Shown here in pieces: positions 18,095-27,635 of a stretch of 64,000 nt of DNA (its first letter is position 1; the number at the start of each line of letters is the position of its first letter). The DNA comes from Thermovibrio guaymasensis (lineage in GTDB: Bacteria > Aquificota > Aquificia > Desulfurobacteriales > Desulfurobacteriaceae), in NCBI RefSeq assembly GCF_003633715.1, contig NZ_RBIE01000001.1:248001-312000 (forward strand), written 5' to 3'. The notes beneath the pieces were generated by a model, which did not search any database, had not been told where the DNA came from, and was given only the letters and a program-made list of their open reading frames with translations. A program made the position numbers and the translations under genes.

Positions 18095-19834
18095 TTAAAC
18101 CGCTTTTTTCTCCCTCTTCTTACCGTAACTTGGCAGAATCATTTCGTGAAGGGCTCCTCCTGGCGGAACCATCGGATATACGTCCTCTTCCCTATCTACG
18201 ATAAAGTCTATAACAACGGGCCTGTCGTTTATAGACATCGCTTCCTTTAAGACTTCTTCTACTTCTGAGGGCTTTTCAGCCCTTAGTCCGACTCCTCCCA
18301 TTGCCTCAACCAGCTTTACAAAGTCTGGCTGAACGTCAAGGTGAACTTGGGAATAGTTCTTGTCGTAGAAGATTCCCTGCCACTGGCGCACCATTCCGAG
18401 GAAGTTGTTGTTTAGGATTGCTACCTTTATGGGGATGTTGTAGTGAACGGCGGTAACGATTTCCTGCATGTTCATCTGGAACGAACCGTCTCCGGAAATA
18501 CAGAAGACTGTTTTATCGGGCCTTCCAACTTTTGCTCCGATGGCAGCCGGAACGCCAAATCCCATAGTTCCGAGTCCACCAGAGGTAATGAACTGGCGTG
18601 GGTACTTAAACTTGTAGTACTGGGCCGTCCACATCTGGTGCTGTCCAACGTCTGTAGTTATTATGGCCTCTCCCTTTGTTACTTGCCAGACCTTCTCTAT
18701 TACGAACTGAGGTTTTATTATCCTATCGCTCGGTTCGTACCAAAGAGGGTAGCGCTCAGCCCAGCTCCTCACCTTTAGTATCCACCTCTCCCTTGCTCCG
18801 TAGAACTCCCTGTTCTTCGCTACTAACTTTTCAACTTCAGGGAGGAGCTCCTCCATTACGAGCTTTGCATCTCCAACTATAGGTATGTCAACAGGTTTGT
18901 TCTTACCAATCTCTGCGCTGTCAATATCTATATGTATAACCTTTGCGTTTGGGGCAAACTCTGAAAGTTTCCCCGTTACCCTGTCGTCAAACCTTGCACC
19001 TATTGCTATGAGGAGGTCGGCCTCCTGAACTGCCATGTTTGCCGCGTAAGTTCCATGCATTCCGAGCATTCCGAGGAAGAAGGGGTGGTTGCTTGGGACT
19101 GCCGTTAAGCCCATTAAGGTAGCAACCATGGGAATGTTCGCAACTTCTGCCATCTTTACGACTAGGTCTGAGGCTCCTGAGGAGACAACACCTCCGCCGA
19201 TATAGAGAACCGGTCTTTCAGAGGTTGCTATGGCCTTTGCGGCTCTCTTTATCTGTCCTGGGTGTCCCTTTAGAACAGGCTTGTAACTCCTTATCTGAAC
19301 AGGAGCTTTATACTCCTCCTCAAAGAAGTCTGTTAGTTCCCTTGTAACGTCCTTTGGAAGGTCAACCAGGACGACGCCGGGACGGCCTGTTTTTGCAATG
19401 TGGAAGGCCTTTTTAATCGTATCTGCAAGGTCTTTAACGTCCTTTACTAAGAAGTTGTGTTTTGTTATAGGGCGGGTTATTCCAACTGTATCAACTTCCT
19501 GAAATGCGTCGTTGCCTATCATGAAAGTCGGGACGTTTCCTGTAAAGGCTACTACGGGGGAGGAGTCTATCTGAGCTGTTGCTAGGCCTGTTACTAAATT
19601 CGTTGCACCTGGGCCGGATGTGGCAAAGCAGACTCCAACTTTCCCTGTAGCCCTTGCATACCCGTCGGCTGCGTGGGCCGCTCCCTGTTCATGCCTTGTA
19701 AGGTAGTGCTTTAAGGGGCTGAATGGTAATCGGTCGTAGATATCTAATACTGCTCCCCCGGGGTATCCAAAAATCCTTTCAACACCTTCAAGTTCAAGGG
19801 CTCTTAGTAAAATCTCTGCTCCAGAGAGCTTCAT
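18095..19834 (-). CDS. ilvB: acetolactate synthase large subunit
   Basis: ThDP-dependent enzyme of 579 residues. I start it at MKLSGAEILLRALE because AAGGAGGAG precedes this ATG; the frame extends 14 codons further without an RBS. Motifs are IFGYPGGAVLDIYD, the catalytic Glu in TRHEQGAAHAADGYAR, the FAD/PDC middle domain, and the ThDP-Mg motif ISGDGSFQMNMQE with NNNFLGMVRQWQ. It makes acetolactate and acetohydroxybutyrate from pyruvate. It is divergent from the pabB-like gene. Confidence 0.97.
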   Translation of the reverse strand: MKLSGAEILLRALELEGVERIFGYPGGAVLDIYDRLPFSPLKHYLTRHEQGAAHAADGYARATGKVGVCFATSGPGATNLVTGLATAQIDSSPVVAFTGNVPTFMIGNDAFQEVDTVGITRPITKHNFLVKDVKDLADTIKKAFHIAKTGRPGVVLVDLPKDVTRELTDFFEEEYKAPVQIRSYKPVLKGHPGQIKRAAKAIATSERPVLYIGGGVVSSGASDLVVKMAEVANIPMVATLMGLTAVPSNHPFFLGMLGMHGTYAANMAVQEADLLIAIGARFDDRVTGKLSEFAPNAKVIHIDIDSAEIGKNKPVDIPIVGDAKLVMEELLPEVEKLVAKNREFYGARERWILKVRSWAERYPLWYEPSDRIIKPQFVIEKVWQVTKGEAIITTDVGQHQMWTAQYYKFKYPRQFITSGGLGTMGFGVPAAIGAKVGRPDKTVFCISGDGSFQMNMQEIVTAVHYNIPIKVAILNNNFLGMVRQWQGIFYDKNYSQVHLDVQPDFVKLVEAMGGVGLRAEKPSEVEEVLKEAMSINDRPVVIDFIVDREEDVYPMVPPGGALHEMILPSYGKKREKKAV

Positions 19835-19925
19835 AGTTGTACTCCTCCTTAGGCGTGTAAGAGGGAATGATATCAAAAATAAACCTTCCTATATTTATTT
19901 CTCCACCCCTTATTGGGAGGAGTTC

Positions 19926-21203
19926 TTGATAGTAGAGAAGTTGAAATTTAGAGACTCGGCTGAGCTCTTCTTTACCCTTAGGGCTCACGGCTATCCGGTC
20001 AAGCTCTTCCTTGATTCTGCTTCGGTTAACTTGAAAACCGGAAGGTACTCTTTTATAGCCGTCGGCTCTGAGGAGGAGTTTATCTTAGACGAAGGAGCTG
20101 GTGGGTTTAATGAGCTTGAATCCCTTTTCTTTAAGCTTAGGAAGAGGTTTTTTGTTCCGGAAGTTCCTTACGGCCTCATGGGATACGTTTCCTACGATGC
20201 AAATACTTTGATTGAAGAAGTTCCTTCCCCCAAGGTTGACGATATAGGTATGCCGCTCCTCCACTTCTTCCTTCCCCATACCCTCTTTTTCTTTGATAAC
20301 TTAAGGAGGGAGCTCTACTTAGTTTCCCATGAACCCTTTAAAGTTCCGGATAAGAAGGAGTACGTAGGGGAGTATAAAGGGGAGCTCCTATCCTCAAATA
20401 TGGATGAGGAGTACTTTGAGTTGGCAGTTAAGAGGATTAAGGATTACATAGCCTCGGGAGACACCTTTCAGGTTAACTTTTCTCAGAGGTTAGATTTAAA
20501 CTTTTTAGGAGACCCCGTTAGTCTTTACAGGGAGCTGAGGAGGATTAACCCTTCTCCATTTTCATTCTATATGGAGTTGGGGGAGTTTAAGGCGGTTTCC
20601 TGTTCACCTGAGAGGTTGCTTCAGATTGAGGGGAGGGTTGCCCAGACCCGTCCGATAGCTGGAACCAGGAGGAGGGGAAGGACGGCTGAGGAGGATGAGA
20701 AGTTAAAGAGGGAACTTTTACTCTCTGAAAAGGAGCGGGCAGAACACGTTATGCTCGTTGACCTTGAAAGGAATGACCTGGGAAGGGTCTGCGAGTACGG
20801 AAGCGTTGAGGTTAACGAGCTTATGGTCTTAGAGGAGTACTCCCACGTTACCCATATAGTTTCAAACGTAAAGGGAATTTTGAAAGAAGGGGTTAGTGAA
20901 GTAGAAGCTCTCAGGGCGCTTTTTCCCGGGGGAACGATAACTGGAGCTCCGAAGATAAGGACTATGGAGATAATAGCTGAGCTTGAGCCAACCAGGAGAG
21001 CTCTCTACACCGGCTCTGTAGGTTATCTGGGTTTTAATGGAGTTTCTGACTTTAACATAGTTATAAGAACCCTACTCCTTAGGGAGAACAGGGGATTTCT
21101 CCAGGTAGGTGCCGGTATAGTATGGGACTCCCATCCCCTTAGGGAGTACAAGGAGACCCTCCACAAGGCAAGAGCCCTCCTGGCCTCCCTGAACCTCTCT
21201 TAG
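19926..21203 (+). CDS. pabB: chorismate-utilising enzyme, PabB/TrpE family (aminodeoxychorismate synthase component I likely)
   Basis: Protein of 425 residues from a TTG start with GGGAGG nine bases before it. The C-terminal chorismate-binding core is complete: GDTFQVNFSQRL, SCSPERLLQIEGRVAQTRPIAGT, LVDLERNDLGRVCEYGSVEV and FPGGTITGAPKIRTMEII. The overall length and MEII fit PabB. However, the signature is PIAGT as in anthranilate synthase, not the PIKGT lysine form of E. coli PabB, so TrpE activity is possible. No amidotransferase gene is adjacent. It supplies folate or tryptophan precursors. Confidence 0.85.
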   Translation: MIVEKLKFRDSAELFFTLRAHGYPVKLFLDSASVNLKTGRYSFIAVGSEEEFILDEGAGGFNELESLFFKLRKRFFVPEVPYGLMGYVSYDANTLIEEVPSPKVDDIGMPLLHFFLPHTLFFFDNLRRELYLVSHEPFKVPDKKEYVGEYKGELLSSNMDEEYFELAVKRIKDYIASGDTFQVNFSQRLDLNFLGDPVSLYRELRRINPSPFSFYMELGEFKAVSCSPERLLQIEGRVAQTRPIAGTRRRGRTAEEDEKLKRELLLSEKERAEHVMLVDLERNDLGRVCEYGSVEVNELMVLEEYSHVTHIVSNVKGILKEGVSEVEALRALFPGGTITGAPKIRTMEIIAELEPTRRALYTGSVGYLGFNGVSDFNIVIRTLLLRENRGFLQVGAGIVWDSHPLREYKETLHKARALLASLNLS

Positions 21204-21204
21204 C

Positions 21205-21438
21205 TTACTCCTTTTCTTCCGTTTGCTCTTCTTTTTCTCTCTTCTGGCTCTCTAGGAGCTGGCTAAGTTCAGCGACTGTTGAGCTGTTGAGCTTTTCTTC
21301 AATGATGAGCCTTATTAACCTGTTAAGTTTCTGTTCGTTGTTGCCTGCCACTCCGTAGAGGATGTAGTAGAGTTTCTTTGGAATGGAGAGTCTAACCACT
21401 TTGTTGGCCCTTTTTCCGGCTTTTCTTCCTCTTGCCAT
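21205..21438 (-). CDS. small basic protein, ribbon-helix-helix-like
   Basis: Protein of 77 residues. Residues 1-12 are very basic (MARGRKAGKRAN). VVRLSIPKKLYYILYGVAG followed by a helix ending in RLIRLIIEEKLN resembles a CopG/Arc ribbon-helix-helix fold. The C-terminal 25 residues are charged and likely disordered or coiled. RBS CCGGAGGAAA is good. It could be a DNA-binding regulator; the function is unknown. Confidence 0.65.
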   Translation of the reverse strand: MARGRKAGKRANKVVRLSIPKKLYYILYGVAGNNEQKLNRLIRLIIEEKLNSSTVAELSQLLESQKREKEEQTEEKE

Positions 21439-21491
21439 TTTTTCCTCCGGATTTCTGTTTTTTAATTTATTTTATTCAATATTAAAAAGAA

Positions 21492-22448
21492 TTAAAAGAG
21501 TCTTCTTCCTAAAATATCGTGTAGATGGATTATTCCTTTTAACTTTCCTTCCTTGTTAACTACAGGTAAAACTGTTATCTTGTGTTTTTCCATCTCCCTG
21601 AGAGCTTCTTCTCCGTAAGCTTCTTCTTCTATTTTTTTAGGATTTTTTGTCATTAACTCTGAAACTTTCGTTTCTAGTGTAGCTCCCTTTTCAAGAGCTC
21701 TCCTTAGGTCACCGTCGGTTATTATCCCTACCAGCTTTCCATTTTCAACTACGAGAGTTGCTCCAATTTTTTTACTTGAAATCTCAAAAATTGCCTCTTT
21801 TAAGGGTGTATCTGGTTTAACTATCGGAATCTCTCTACCGGTTCTCATTATCTCTTTAACCTTTGAGAGTCTTATTCCAAGCTTTCCTCCCGGATGAAAC
21901 TTTGCAAACTCCTCCGGCGTAAACCCTTTAAGCTTCATAAGTGCAGCTGCAATAGCATCTCCTAGGGCTAAAGTTACCGTTGTTGATGTTGTTGGTGCGA
22001 GGTTTAAGGGACATGCCTCCCTTTTTACTCCGATATTGAGGACTACATCTGAAAGCCTTGCTAGCGATGAATTTGGATTGCTGGTTATGGCTATAACTGG
22101 AATTCCGAAACTCTTTATAAGGGGGATTATTGATAGGAGCTCTGCAGTCTCTCCGCTGTTTGATACTGCTATTACTGTGTCCTCTCCCTTAACCATTCCA
22201 AGGTCGCCGTGGGCTGCGTCGGTTGGGTGGAGGAAAAATGCAGGGGTACCCGTACTTGAGAGGGTTGCCGCTATCTTCTTACAGATTAACCCAGACTTTC
22301 CCACTCCTGTTAAGACTACTCTTCCTCTCGTTCTGTGTAGGAGTTCTACAGCTTTAATAAAGTCTTCGTTAAGCTCTCTGGCCAGTTTCTCTATTGCTTG
22401 AGACTCCTCCAGGAGGACCCTCTTTCCCTCCTTTAATATCTCTTCCAT
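21492..22448 (-). CDS. kdsD: D-arabinose 5-phosphate isomerase (KdsD/GutQ family)
   Basis: Protein of 318 residues. The SIS domain has the signature GRVVLTGVGKSGLICKKIAATLSSTGTPAFFLHP and VIAVSNSGETAELL. A CBS pair follows: MRTGREIPIVKPDTPLKEAIFEI and LMTKNPKKIEEEAYGEEAL. It isomerises ribulose-5-P to arabinose-5-P for KDO synthesis, consistent with a lipopolysaccharide outer membrane. AAGGAGG precedes the ATG. It overlaps the preceding M48 gene by 80 bp. Confidence 0.95.
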   Translation of the reverse strand: MEEILKEGKRVLLEESQAIEKLARELNEDFIKAVELLHRTRGRVVLTGVGKSGLICKKIAATLSSTGTPAFFLHPTDAAHGDLGMVKGEDTVIAVSNSGETAELLSIIPLIKSFGIPVIAITSNPNSSLARLSDVVLNIGVKREACPLNLAPTTSTTVTLALGDAIAAALMKLKGFTPEEFAKFHPGGKLGIRLSKVKEIMRTGREIPIVKPDTPLKEAIFEISSKKIGATLVVENGKLVGIITDGDLRRALEKGATLETKVSELMTKNPKKIEEEAYGEEALREMEKHKITVLPVVNKEGKLKGIIHLHDILGRRLF

Positions 22449-23265
22449 TAAGCCTCCTTAAGACTTTTTCCCTGTACCTTTCTCCGTTAAAGGGATTTCT
22501 GAGCCACTCCCTTGGGAAGGTTCTAATCCAGCGGTTGAGGTTCTCTATTCTCTTTCTGTTTGTCGGGTGGTCCGTAAAGAGCTCTTCAACTCCAGAAGGT
22601 TTAAACTTTATTAGGGAGTCAAGTATTTCAATTGTCTCTATTGATGCTACAGGGTTCCAGCCCGCCTTTCCTGCGTAGTAGGCTCCCATTGTGTCTGCTT
22701 CAAACTCCTCCTTCCTTGAGTATCCAGAAATTACGATCTGGTAGAGGACTTTTAGAACCTGTTCTTCAACTGGGGAGAGCTCCTTACCGCTTAGGGTGAG
22801 GGAGAGGATAAAGTTAATTCCGTAGATTAGCTGTAGCCTTCGTATTGCGTGTCTTCCTACTATGTGGCCCGTTTCGTGGCCAAGTACAAAGGCTAGGTCT
22901 GCTTCGTTCTTTAGTTTCTTTAAAAGGCCTGTGTAGATGTAAACCCATCCTCCGGGTAGTGCAAAGGCGTTAAGCTCGTCCTTCTCTATTACTTTATAGT
23001 GGTACTTTATGTCGTGTCTATCGCTTACAGACGCTATCCTCTGTCCTACCCAGTTAACGTACTGGTTGACTATCGGGTCTTTACAGAGCTTTTCCTTTGA
23101 TTCAACCTTCCTTGCAGTAGCGGCCCCTATTGCAACTTCCTGAGAAGTTGGAATTAGGATGAAGGACGTTTCCCCAAAGGGTGAAGTCCTTACTACCCCG
23201 CAGGCAAAAGCAAAAAGGCTTAATATCAATAAGAGGGAAAGGGCATATATTCTCCTCATAGCCAT
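22369..23265 (-). CDS. M48-family periplasmic metalloprotease lipoprotein (BepA/YfgC-like without TPR)
   Basis: Protein of 298 residues. The N terminus is a lipoprotein signal with cleavage before C22 (LFAFAC). The zinc motif is HETGH in FVLGHETGHIVGRHAIRRL, with the third ligand Glu in KEEFEADTMGAYYAGKAGW. The substrate-groove region NAFALPGGWVYIYTGLL is typical. It likely takes part in outer-membrane protein quality control. The last 27 codons overlap kdsD in another frame, and the C-terminal tail is Gly/Arg/Ser-rich. It could have been lengthened by loss of an earlier stop. Confidence 0.9.
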   Translation of the reverse strand: MAMRRIYALSLLLILSLFAFACGVVRTSPFGETSFILIPTSQEVAIGAATARKVESKEKLCKDPIVNQYVNWVGQRIASVSDRHDIKYHYKVIEKDELNAFALPGGWVYIYTGLLKKLKNEADLAFVLGHETGHIVGRHAIRRLQLIYGINFILSLTLSGKELSPVEEQVLKVLYQIVISGYSRKEEFEADTMGAYYAGKAGWNPVASIETIEILDSLIKFKPSGVEELFTDHPTNRKRIENLNRWIRTFPREWLRNPFNGERYREKVLRRLNGRDIKGGKEGPPGGVSSNRETGQRA

Positions 23266-23296
23266 TAAATTCTACAAAAAGGATTACTGGTAAAGG

Positions 23297-24541
23297 ATGG
23301 ACGGTAAATTAGGAACGTCTCTTGTTCTCACCCAGCAGTTAAAACTTACTCCCAACGTCATTTTTAGCTTGGAGCTCCTGCAACTTCCCCTTTTTCAGCT
23401 TGAAAATATTTTGAGGAATGAGATTGAGGAAAACCCTTTAATAGAGCCCCTAGACTTTGTTTATGAGTCATCTCCTGTTTACTACGAGCCTTCAGAGGAC
23501 GAGGAGAGCTCCCCTCTTCCGTCTCCAGTCTCAGTTAGACAGCAGTTAATTAGCCAGGTAAACCTTGAGTTTGATGGAGTTGAGAGAGAGATAGCTACTT
23601 ATATGGTTGATAACCTTGATAGAAAGGGACTTTTAACTTTACCCCTTGAGGAGATTGCAAGAAGTTTTAAAGTTTCAGTTGAACTTGTTGAATCTGTTAG
23701 GAGGAAGCTGAAAGAGTTTGAGCCGGTTGGCTGCGGTTCTCTAACTTTAGGTGAGCTCCTTGAGTCTCAGCTAAAGGAGGTGGGAGTTCCAGAAAAGTTC
23801 ATAAAAGCCGCTCGTAGTTTTGAATCGGTGAAGAGTAAAGAGGAGTTTCTGGAAAAGAGTGGTTTAAATAAAAAGGAGTTTGAGGAGTTTCTATCCTACC
23901 TAAAGCGTGTAGATCTCCTTCCCTTTGAGGACGGCTTTGGAGTAGTTAAGGTAAAGCCAGACGTTAAAGTTTGGCTTGAGGGAGATGAAGTTAAGGTTGA
24001 AGTTTTAACTCCTAAATCCTTTGAGTTTAGGGTAAACAGCTACTACCTAAAGTACGCAGGGAGGGAAGAGCTCAGGAGGTATCTAAATGAGAAGTACCAG
24101 AGGGCCCTTTACCTGAAGAGGGCTATTGAGAGTAGGGTAGAGACTCTCTCTAAGCTTTCAAAGGCGGTCTTTGAGGGGCAGAGGGAATTTCTGAGGGACG
24201 GGAAGACCCTTAGACCTTTAACGATCTCTCAAGTTGCCCTTCAGGTTTCACTCCACGAGTCAACTGTCAGCAGGGCGGTAAAAGATAAGTTCGTTGAAAC
24301 TCCTTTTGGCGTTTATCCATTAAAGTCTTTCTTTAAAAAGGGAATTTCGGGAACGTCGGTTGAGGAGGTTAAAGGGCTAATAAAGGAACTTATAGAGAAT
24401 GAGGATAAGAGGAAACCTTTGAGCGATAGCAAAATAGCTTCTCTTTTAAAAGAGAGGGGAATAAAGATTGCAAGGAGGACGGTTGCAAAGTATAGGGAGG
24501 AGATGGGAATACCGGGAGCTTACAGGAGGAAGGTAAAGTGA
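23297..24541 (+). CDS. rpoN: RNA polymerase sigma-54 factor
   Basis: Protein of 414 residues. Region I is LVLTQQLKLTPNVIFSLELLQLPLFQLENILRNEIEENPLIE, although listed here as family motif only in parts. Region II is acidic and short, then the core-binding domain, the HTH (ISQVALQVSLHESTVSRAVKDK) and the C-terminal RpoN box ARRTVAKYREE. It directs transcription from -24/-12 promoters with AAA+ activators, typically for nitrogen or surface-structure genes. No activator gene lies in this window. It opens a plus-strand operon with the following membrane protein and glnE. Confidence 0.96.
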   Translation: MDGKLGTSLVLTQQLKLTPNVIFSLELLQLPLFQLENILRNEIEENPLIEPLDFVYESSPVYYEPSEDEESSPLPSPVSVRQQLISQVNLEFDGVEREIATYMVDNLDRKGLLTLPLEEIARSFKVSVELVESVRRKLKEFEPVGCGSLTLGELLESQLKEVGVPEKFIKAARSFESVKSKEEFLEKSGLNKKEFEEFLSYLKRVDLLPFEDGFGVVKVKPDVKVWLEGDEVKVEVLTPKSFEFRVNSYYLKYAGREELRRYLNEKYQRALYLKRAIESRVETLSKLSKAVFEGQREFLRDGKTLRPLTISQVALQVSLHESTVSRAVKDKFVETPFGVYPLKSFFKKGISGTSVEEVKGLIKELIENEDKRKPLSDSKIASLLKERGIKIARRTVAKYREEMGIPGAYRRKVK

Positions 24542-24987
24542 GAACTCCCGACTTGATGGATCTATTCAGCTCGGCTTCCTACAGGTTCCTTTACAGAGTA
24601 GTAAGCTTTTTGAGGTTTTTGTTCATAGTAGTTATGACGGTTTACCTGTTCTCATGCCTTTCAAGTTTGGCTGTGAACCTCTTTGTATACCTAAAGTCTT
24701 CGGGCTTTTACCTCTCTTACGAGAGTATGAGACAGTTCTTAACAGACGCCCTCTTTGTCCTCGTTATTCTGGACTTTGTAAGTGCCATGTTCTATAGTAA
24801 GAGAATTCACTACGTTCTCACCCTTTTAGAGATCGGATTCATAGTTGTAATGAGGAAGTTGATACTCCTTACTCCAACCCCTGAAAACTCTCACCTAATT
24901 TTCGTCCTTTCCCTTGCAGCTTCCGTCTTTTTTATCCTTATCTTCTACTTCTATAAGGTAACTGGAAGGTTAAGGAAAGCGAGGTAG
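24538..24987 (+). CDS. PsiE-like four-helix membrane protein
   Basis: Protein of 149 residues from a GTG that overlaps the rpoN stop (GTGA). Four hydrophobic helices are visible, with a loop YSKRIHYVLTLLEIGFIVVMRKLILL. That loop resembles the conserved charged loop of the PsiE family (phosphate-starvation-inducible, function unknown). The similarity is judged from pattern only. Confidence 0.65.
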   Translation: MRTPDLMDLFSSASYRFLYRVVSFLRFLFIVVMTVYLFSCLSSLAVNLFVYLKSSGFYLSYESMRQFLTDALFVLVILDFVSAMFYSKRIHYVLTLLEIGFIVVMRKLILLTPTPENSHLIFVLSLAASVFFILIFYFYKVTGRLRKAR

Positions 24988-24989
24988 TT

Positions 24990-27635
24990 ATGGAGAGACT
25001 GTTAAAGACTATTTCAGGTTCACTGGAAGGTAGTTGGCTTTCCTCTTTAAAAGTCCTTGAGGATAAACTCTCAGAACTTCCAAACCCAAGGAGGGCCCTC
25101 ATCTACTTTGAAAAACTCCTTTCCTCTTTCCCTGATAGACCAGACTGGCTTGACGATGAGTACCTCTACCACCTGCTTACTCTTTTTTCCTCCTCAAACT
25201 ACTTGGCAGACTTCCTTACCAAGAATCCCCACTTTTTAAAGACCTTAAAGGGTATTTACAGGAGGAAATTTAAACCGGAGGACTTTGAGTTTAGTGTGGA
25301 AGGGGATAGGAGGAAAGTAAAGAAGGAGCTCCTAGACTATAAAAACCTCCAGATGGCAAGGGTGGTCCTCAGGGATTTACTGAGATTCTCTCCCTTTGAA
25401 GAGCTCGTAAGGGATGTAACCCTAGTTCACGATGCAATAAGTAGAGCTTCTTTTTCCTACTTGGAAGAGGAGTTTAAGAGGAAGTATGGAGAGCCTTCCT
25501 GCGGTTTAGCTATAGTTGATATGGGAAAGGCTTCGGCTTTTGAGCTTAACTACTCCTCAGACATTGACCTTATCTTTGTCTATGAGAGCCGTTTTGGGGA
25601 GACTTCAGGGGGAACCGTCGGGAAGCTCCAGAACCACGACTACTTTACTCTCCTTGTAAGGGAGTTCCTTGACCTACTAAACGGCGTTGTAGTAGTTGAT
25701 ACTCGTCTGAGGCCAAACGGAACTATGGGGCCTTTGGTAAATGACATATTGGCCCTGGAAGAATATTACACCGCCGTTGCAAGGCCGTGGGAGAGGTTTG
25801 CCCTCCTTAAGGCAAGGCCTGCTGTAGGGGACTTGGGGAAAACCGGCCTTGAGTTCTTAAAGCTAGCTAAAGCTTTTGTTTATAGGAAGTACGTAGACTT
25901 TACCCTAATTGAGGAGGTTTTAAGGTTAAAGGAACTGATAAAGAGTAAAGTTTCAAAGAAGAGGGGAAAGGTTGACCTGAAGCTCGGTAGGGGCGGAATT
26001 AGGGAGGTTGAGTTCATAGTTCAGGCCTTCCAGCTAATTTACGGAGGAAAACAGAGGGAAATCCGTTGCCGCCATACTTTGACTGCTTTAGATAAGCTCC
26101 ACAGATGGGGCTATCTGGGAGATAAGGAGTATTCAGAGTTAAAGGAAGCTTACCTCTTTTTGAGGAGAGCTGAACACATGCTTCAAATAACAAACTTTAG
26201 GCAGACTCAGACCTTCCACCCTGAAAGTGAGGAGGCAGAGGAACTTTCAAGGAAGATGGGGTTTAAGAACAGGGAAGGGTTCCTCTCAGTCCTCTATCAC
26301 CACATGGATAGGGTTAACTACTACTTTAACAAGTTCTTCCCGACGGGGGACAGGAGGCCTCTATCCACCTACACTGAAGAAGACCTTAAGAGAATGGGGT
26401 TTGTTGAGCCGGGAGAAGTTAAGAGGTTTATAGACGTTCTCCTTTCAATGAAAGTTTTAACTCCTGAAGAGGTTAACAGGATTGATATTATGGGGGAGCT
26501 CTTCTTAAGACTTATTTTTGAAGCCCCCAGCTCAAAGAACGCAATGAAAAATCTGGTTAACTTCTTAGAGAAGGAGGAAGGTAGGGTTTTCTTCTTCTCC
26601 ATTCTTAATCGGATAAACCTTTTAAACCTCCTCTTTTACCTCCTATCAACGAAAGACTTCTTCATAACCCGATTCCGTCAAACTCCAGAGATAGTTGACT
26701 ATGTCTTTCAGCCCCAGCTGATAGAGGAAGAGATAAGGGAGGAGAAGTTAAGGGAGTTCTGGGAGGCCTCTAAGAACCTTAAACTTTTGAAGAATACCTT
26801 TGAAGTAGTTGCCCTTTTAAGGTACAGGCTTAGGAGGTCTGGAGTTGTTGATTTCTTTAACGAGCTAACGACGATTACCGATTTCATTCTGAAGGAGCTC
26901 TACCTTGAGATTTCCCCTTCCTTCTGCGTAGCCTCACTTGGAAAGTACGGAAGTCGTGAAATGAACGTAGGTTCCGACCTCGACCTCCTCTTCTTTAGGA
27001 GTTCAGGACACTCTGAAGAGGAAAGGGCGGTAAGTCTAATTAAGAGACTAGAAGGGCTTGGCTATGAAGTTGATACTCGTCTAAGACCCTTTGGAGAGAA
27101 GGGAGAGCTGATCTTTACGCTTAACTACTTTAAAAACTACCTTAAAGAGAGCGCAAGGGTTTGGGAGAGGTTGGCTTTTACCCGTTTTCGCTTCATCCTC
27201 GGAGAGTGCAGAGAGGAGGTTGAAGAGATAGTAAAGGATTTCCTCTTTGGGAAGCCTTTAGATGAATCTACCTTTAATGAGATCGTTAAGATGAGGGAAA
27301 GGTTGGAGAGGGAGCTTGGAAGGGGAAAGAGGGATATAAAATATTCACCAGGTGGAGTCGTTGACCTTGAATTTATATCCTATACCTACCAGCTCTTAAG
27401 GGGTAGGTGGTTGAGGAATACCTACTATTCCCTCCTTGAACTTTCAAAGGAGGAGAATTCCTTTTCAGGGCTCGTTGACCTCTACCTAGACCTTAGAAGG
27501 GCTGAGGTTGAAAAGAGGCTCTTTGGGGACTTTATTTCCTACGGTGCTAAAATAGATGCCCTTAAGAGAAAGGTAAGGGAAGGATACCGGGAGTTTTTAA
27601 ATTGGTGCAGGAGAGAAATTTCAGAGAGTACTTAG
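24990..27635 (+). CDS. glnE: bifunctional glutamine synthetase adenylyltransferase/removase
   Basis: Protein of 881 residues with two nucleotidyltransferase domains. The N-terminal deadenylylase site is MGKASAFELNYSSDIDLIF (D191, D193); the C-terminal adenylylase site is LGKYGSREMNVGSDLDLLFF. Each is followed by a helical GlnD_UR domain (LGRGGIREVEFIVQAFQL; KYSPGGVVDLEFISYTYQLL). It switches glutamine synthetase off and on in response to PII. The nearby rpoN is in keeping with nitrogen control. No glnA or glnB is in the window. Confidence 0.95.
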   Translation: MERLLKTISGSLEGSWLSSLKVLEDKLSELPNPRRALIYFEKLLSSFPDRPDWLDDEYLYHLLTLFSSSNYLADFLTKNPHFLKTLKGIYRRKFKPEDFEFSVEGDRRKVKKELLDYKNLQMARVVLRDLLRFSPFEELVRDVTLVHDAISRASFSYLEEEFKRKYGEPSCGLAIVDMGKASAFELNYSSDIDLIFVYESRFGETSGGTVGKLQNHDYFTLLVREFLDLLNGVVVVDTRLRPNGTMGPLVNDILALEEYYTAVARPWERFALLKARPAVGDLGKTGLEFLKLAKAFVYRKYVDFTLIEEVLRLKELIKSKVSKKRGKVDLKLGRGGIREVEFIVQAFQLIYGGKQREIRCRHTLTALDKLHRWGYLGDKEYSELKEAYLFLRRAEHMLQITNFRQTQTFHPESEEAEELSRKMGFKNREGFLSVLYHHMDRVNYYFNKFFPTGDRRPLSTYTEEDLKRMGFVEPGEVKRFIDVLLSMKVLTPEEVNRIDIMGELFLRLIFEAPSSKNAMKNLVNFLEKEEGRVFFFSILNRINLLNLLFYLLSTKDFFITRFRQTPEIVDYVFQPQLIEEEIREEKLREFWEASKNLKLLKNTFEVVALLRYRLRRSGVVDFFNELTTITDFILKELYLEISPSFCVASLGKYGSREMNVGSDLDLLFFRSSGHSEEERAVSLIKRLEGLGYEVDTRLRPFGEKGELIFTLNYFKNYLKESARVWERLAFTRFRFILGECREEVEEIVKDFLFGKPLDESTFNEIVKMRERLERELGRGKRDIKYSPGGVVDLEFISYTYQLLRGRWLRNTYYSLLELSKEENSFSGLVDLYLDLRRAEVEKRLFGDFISYGAKIDALKRKVREGYREFLNWCRREISEST

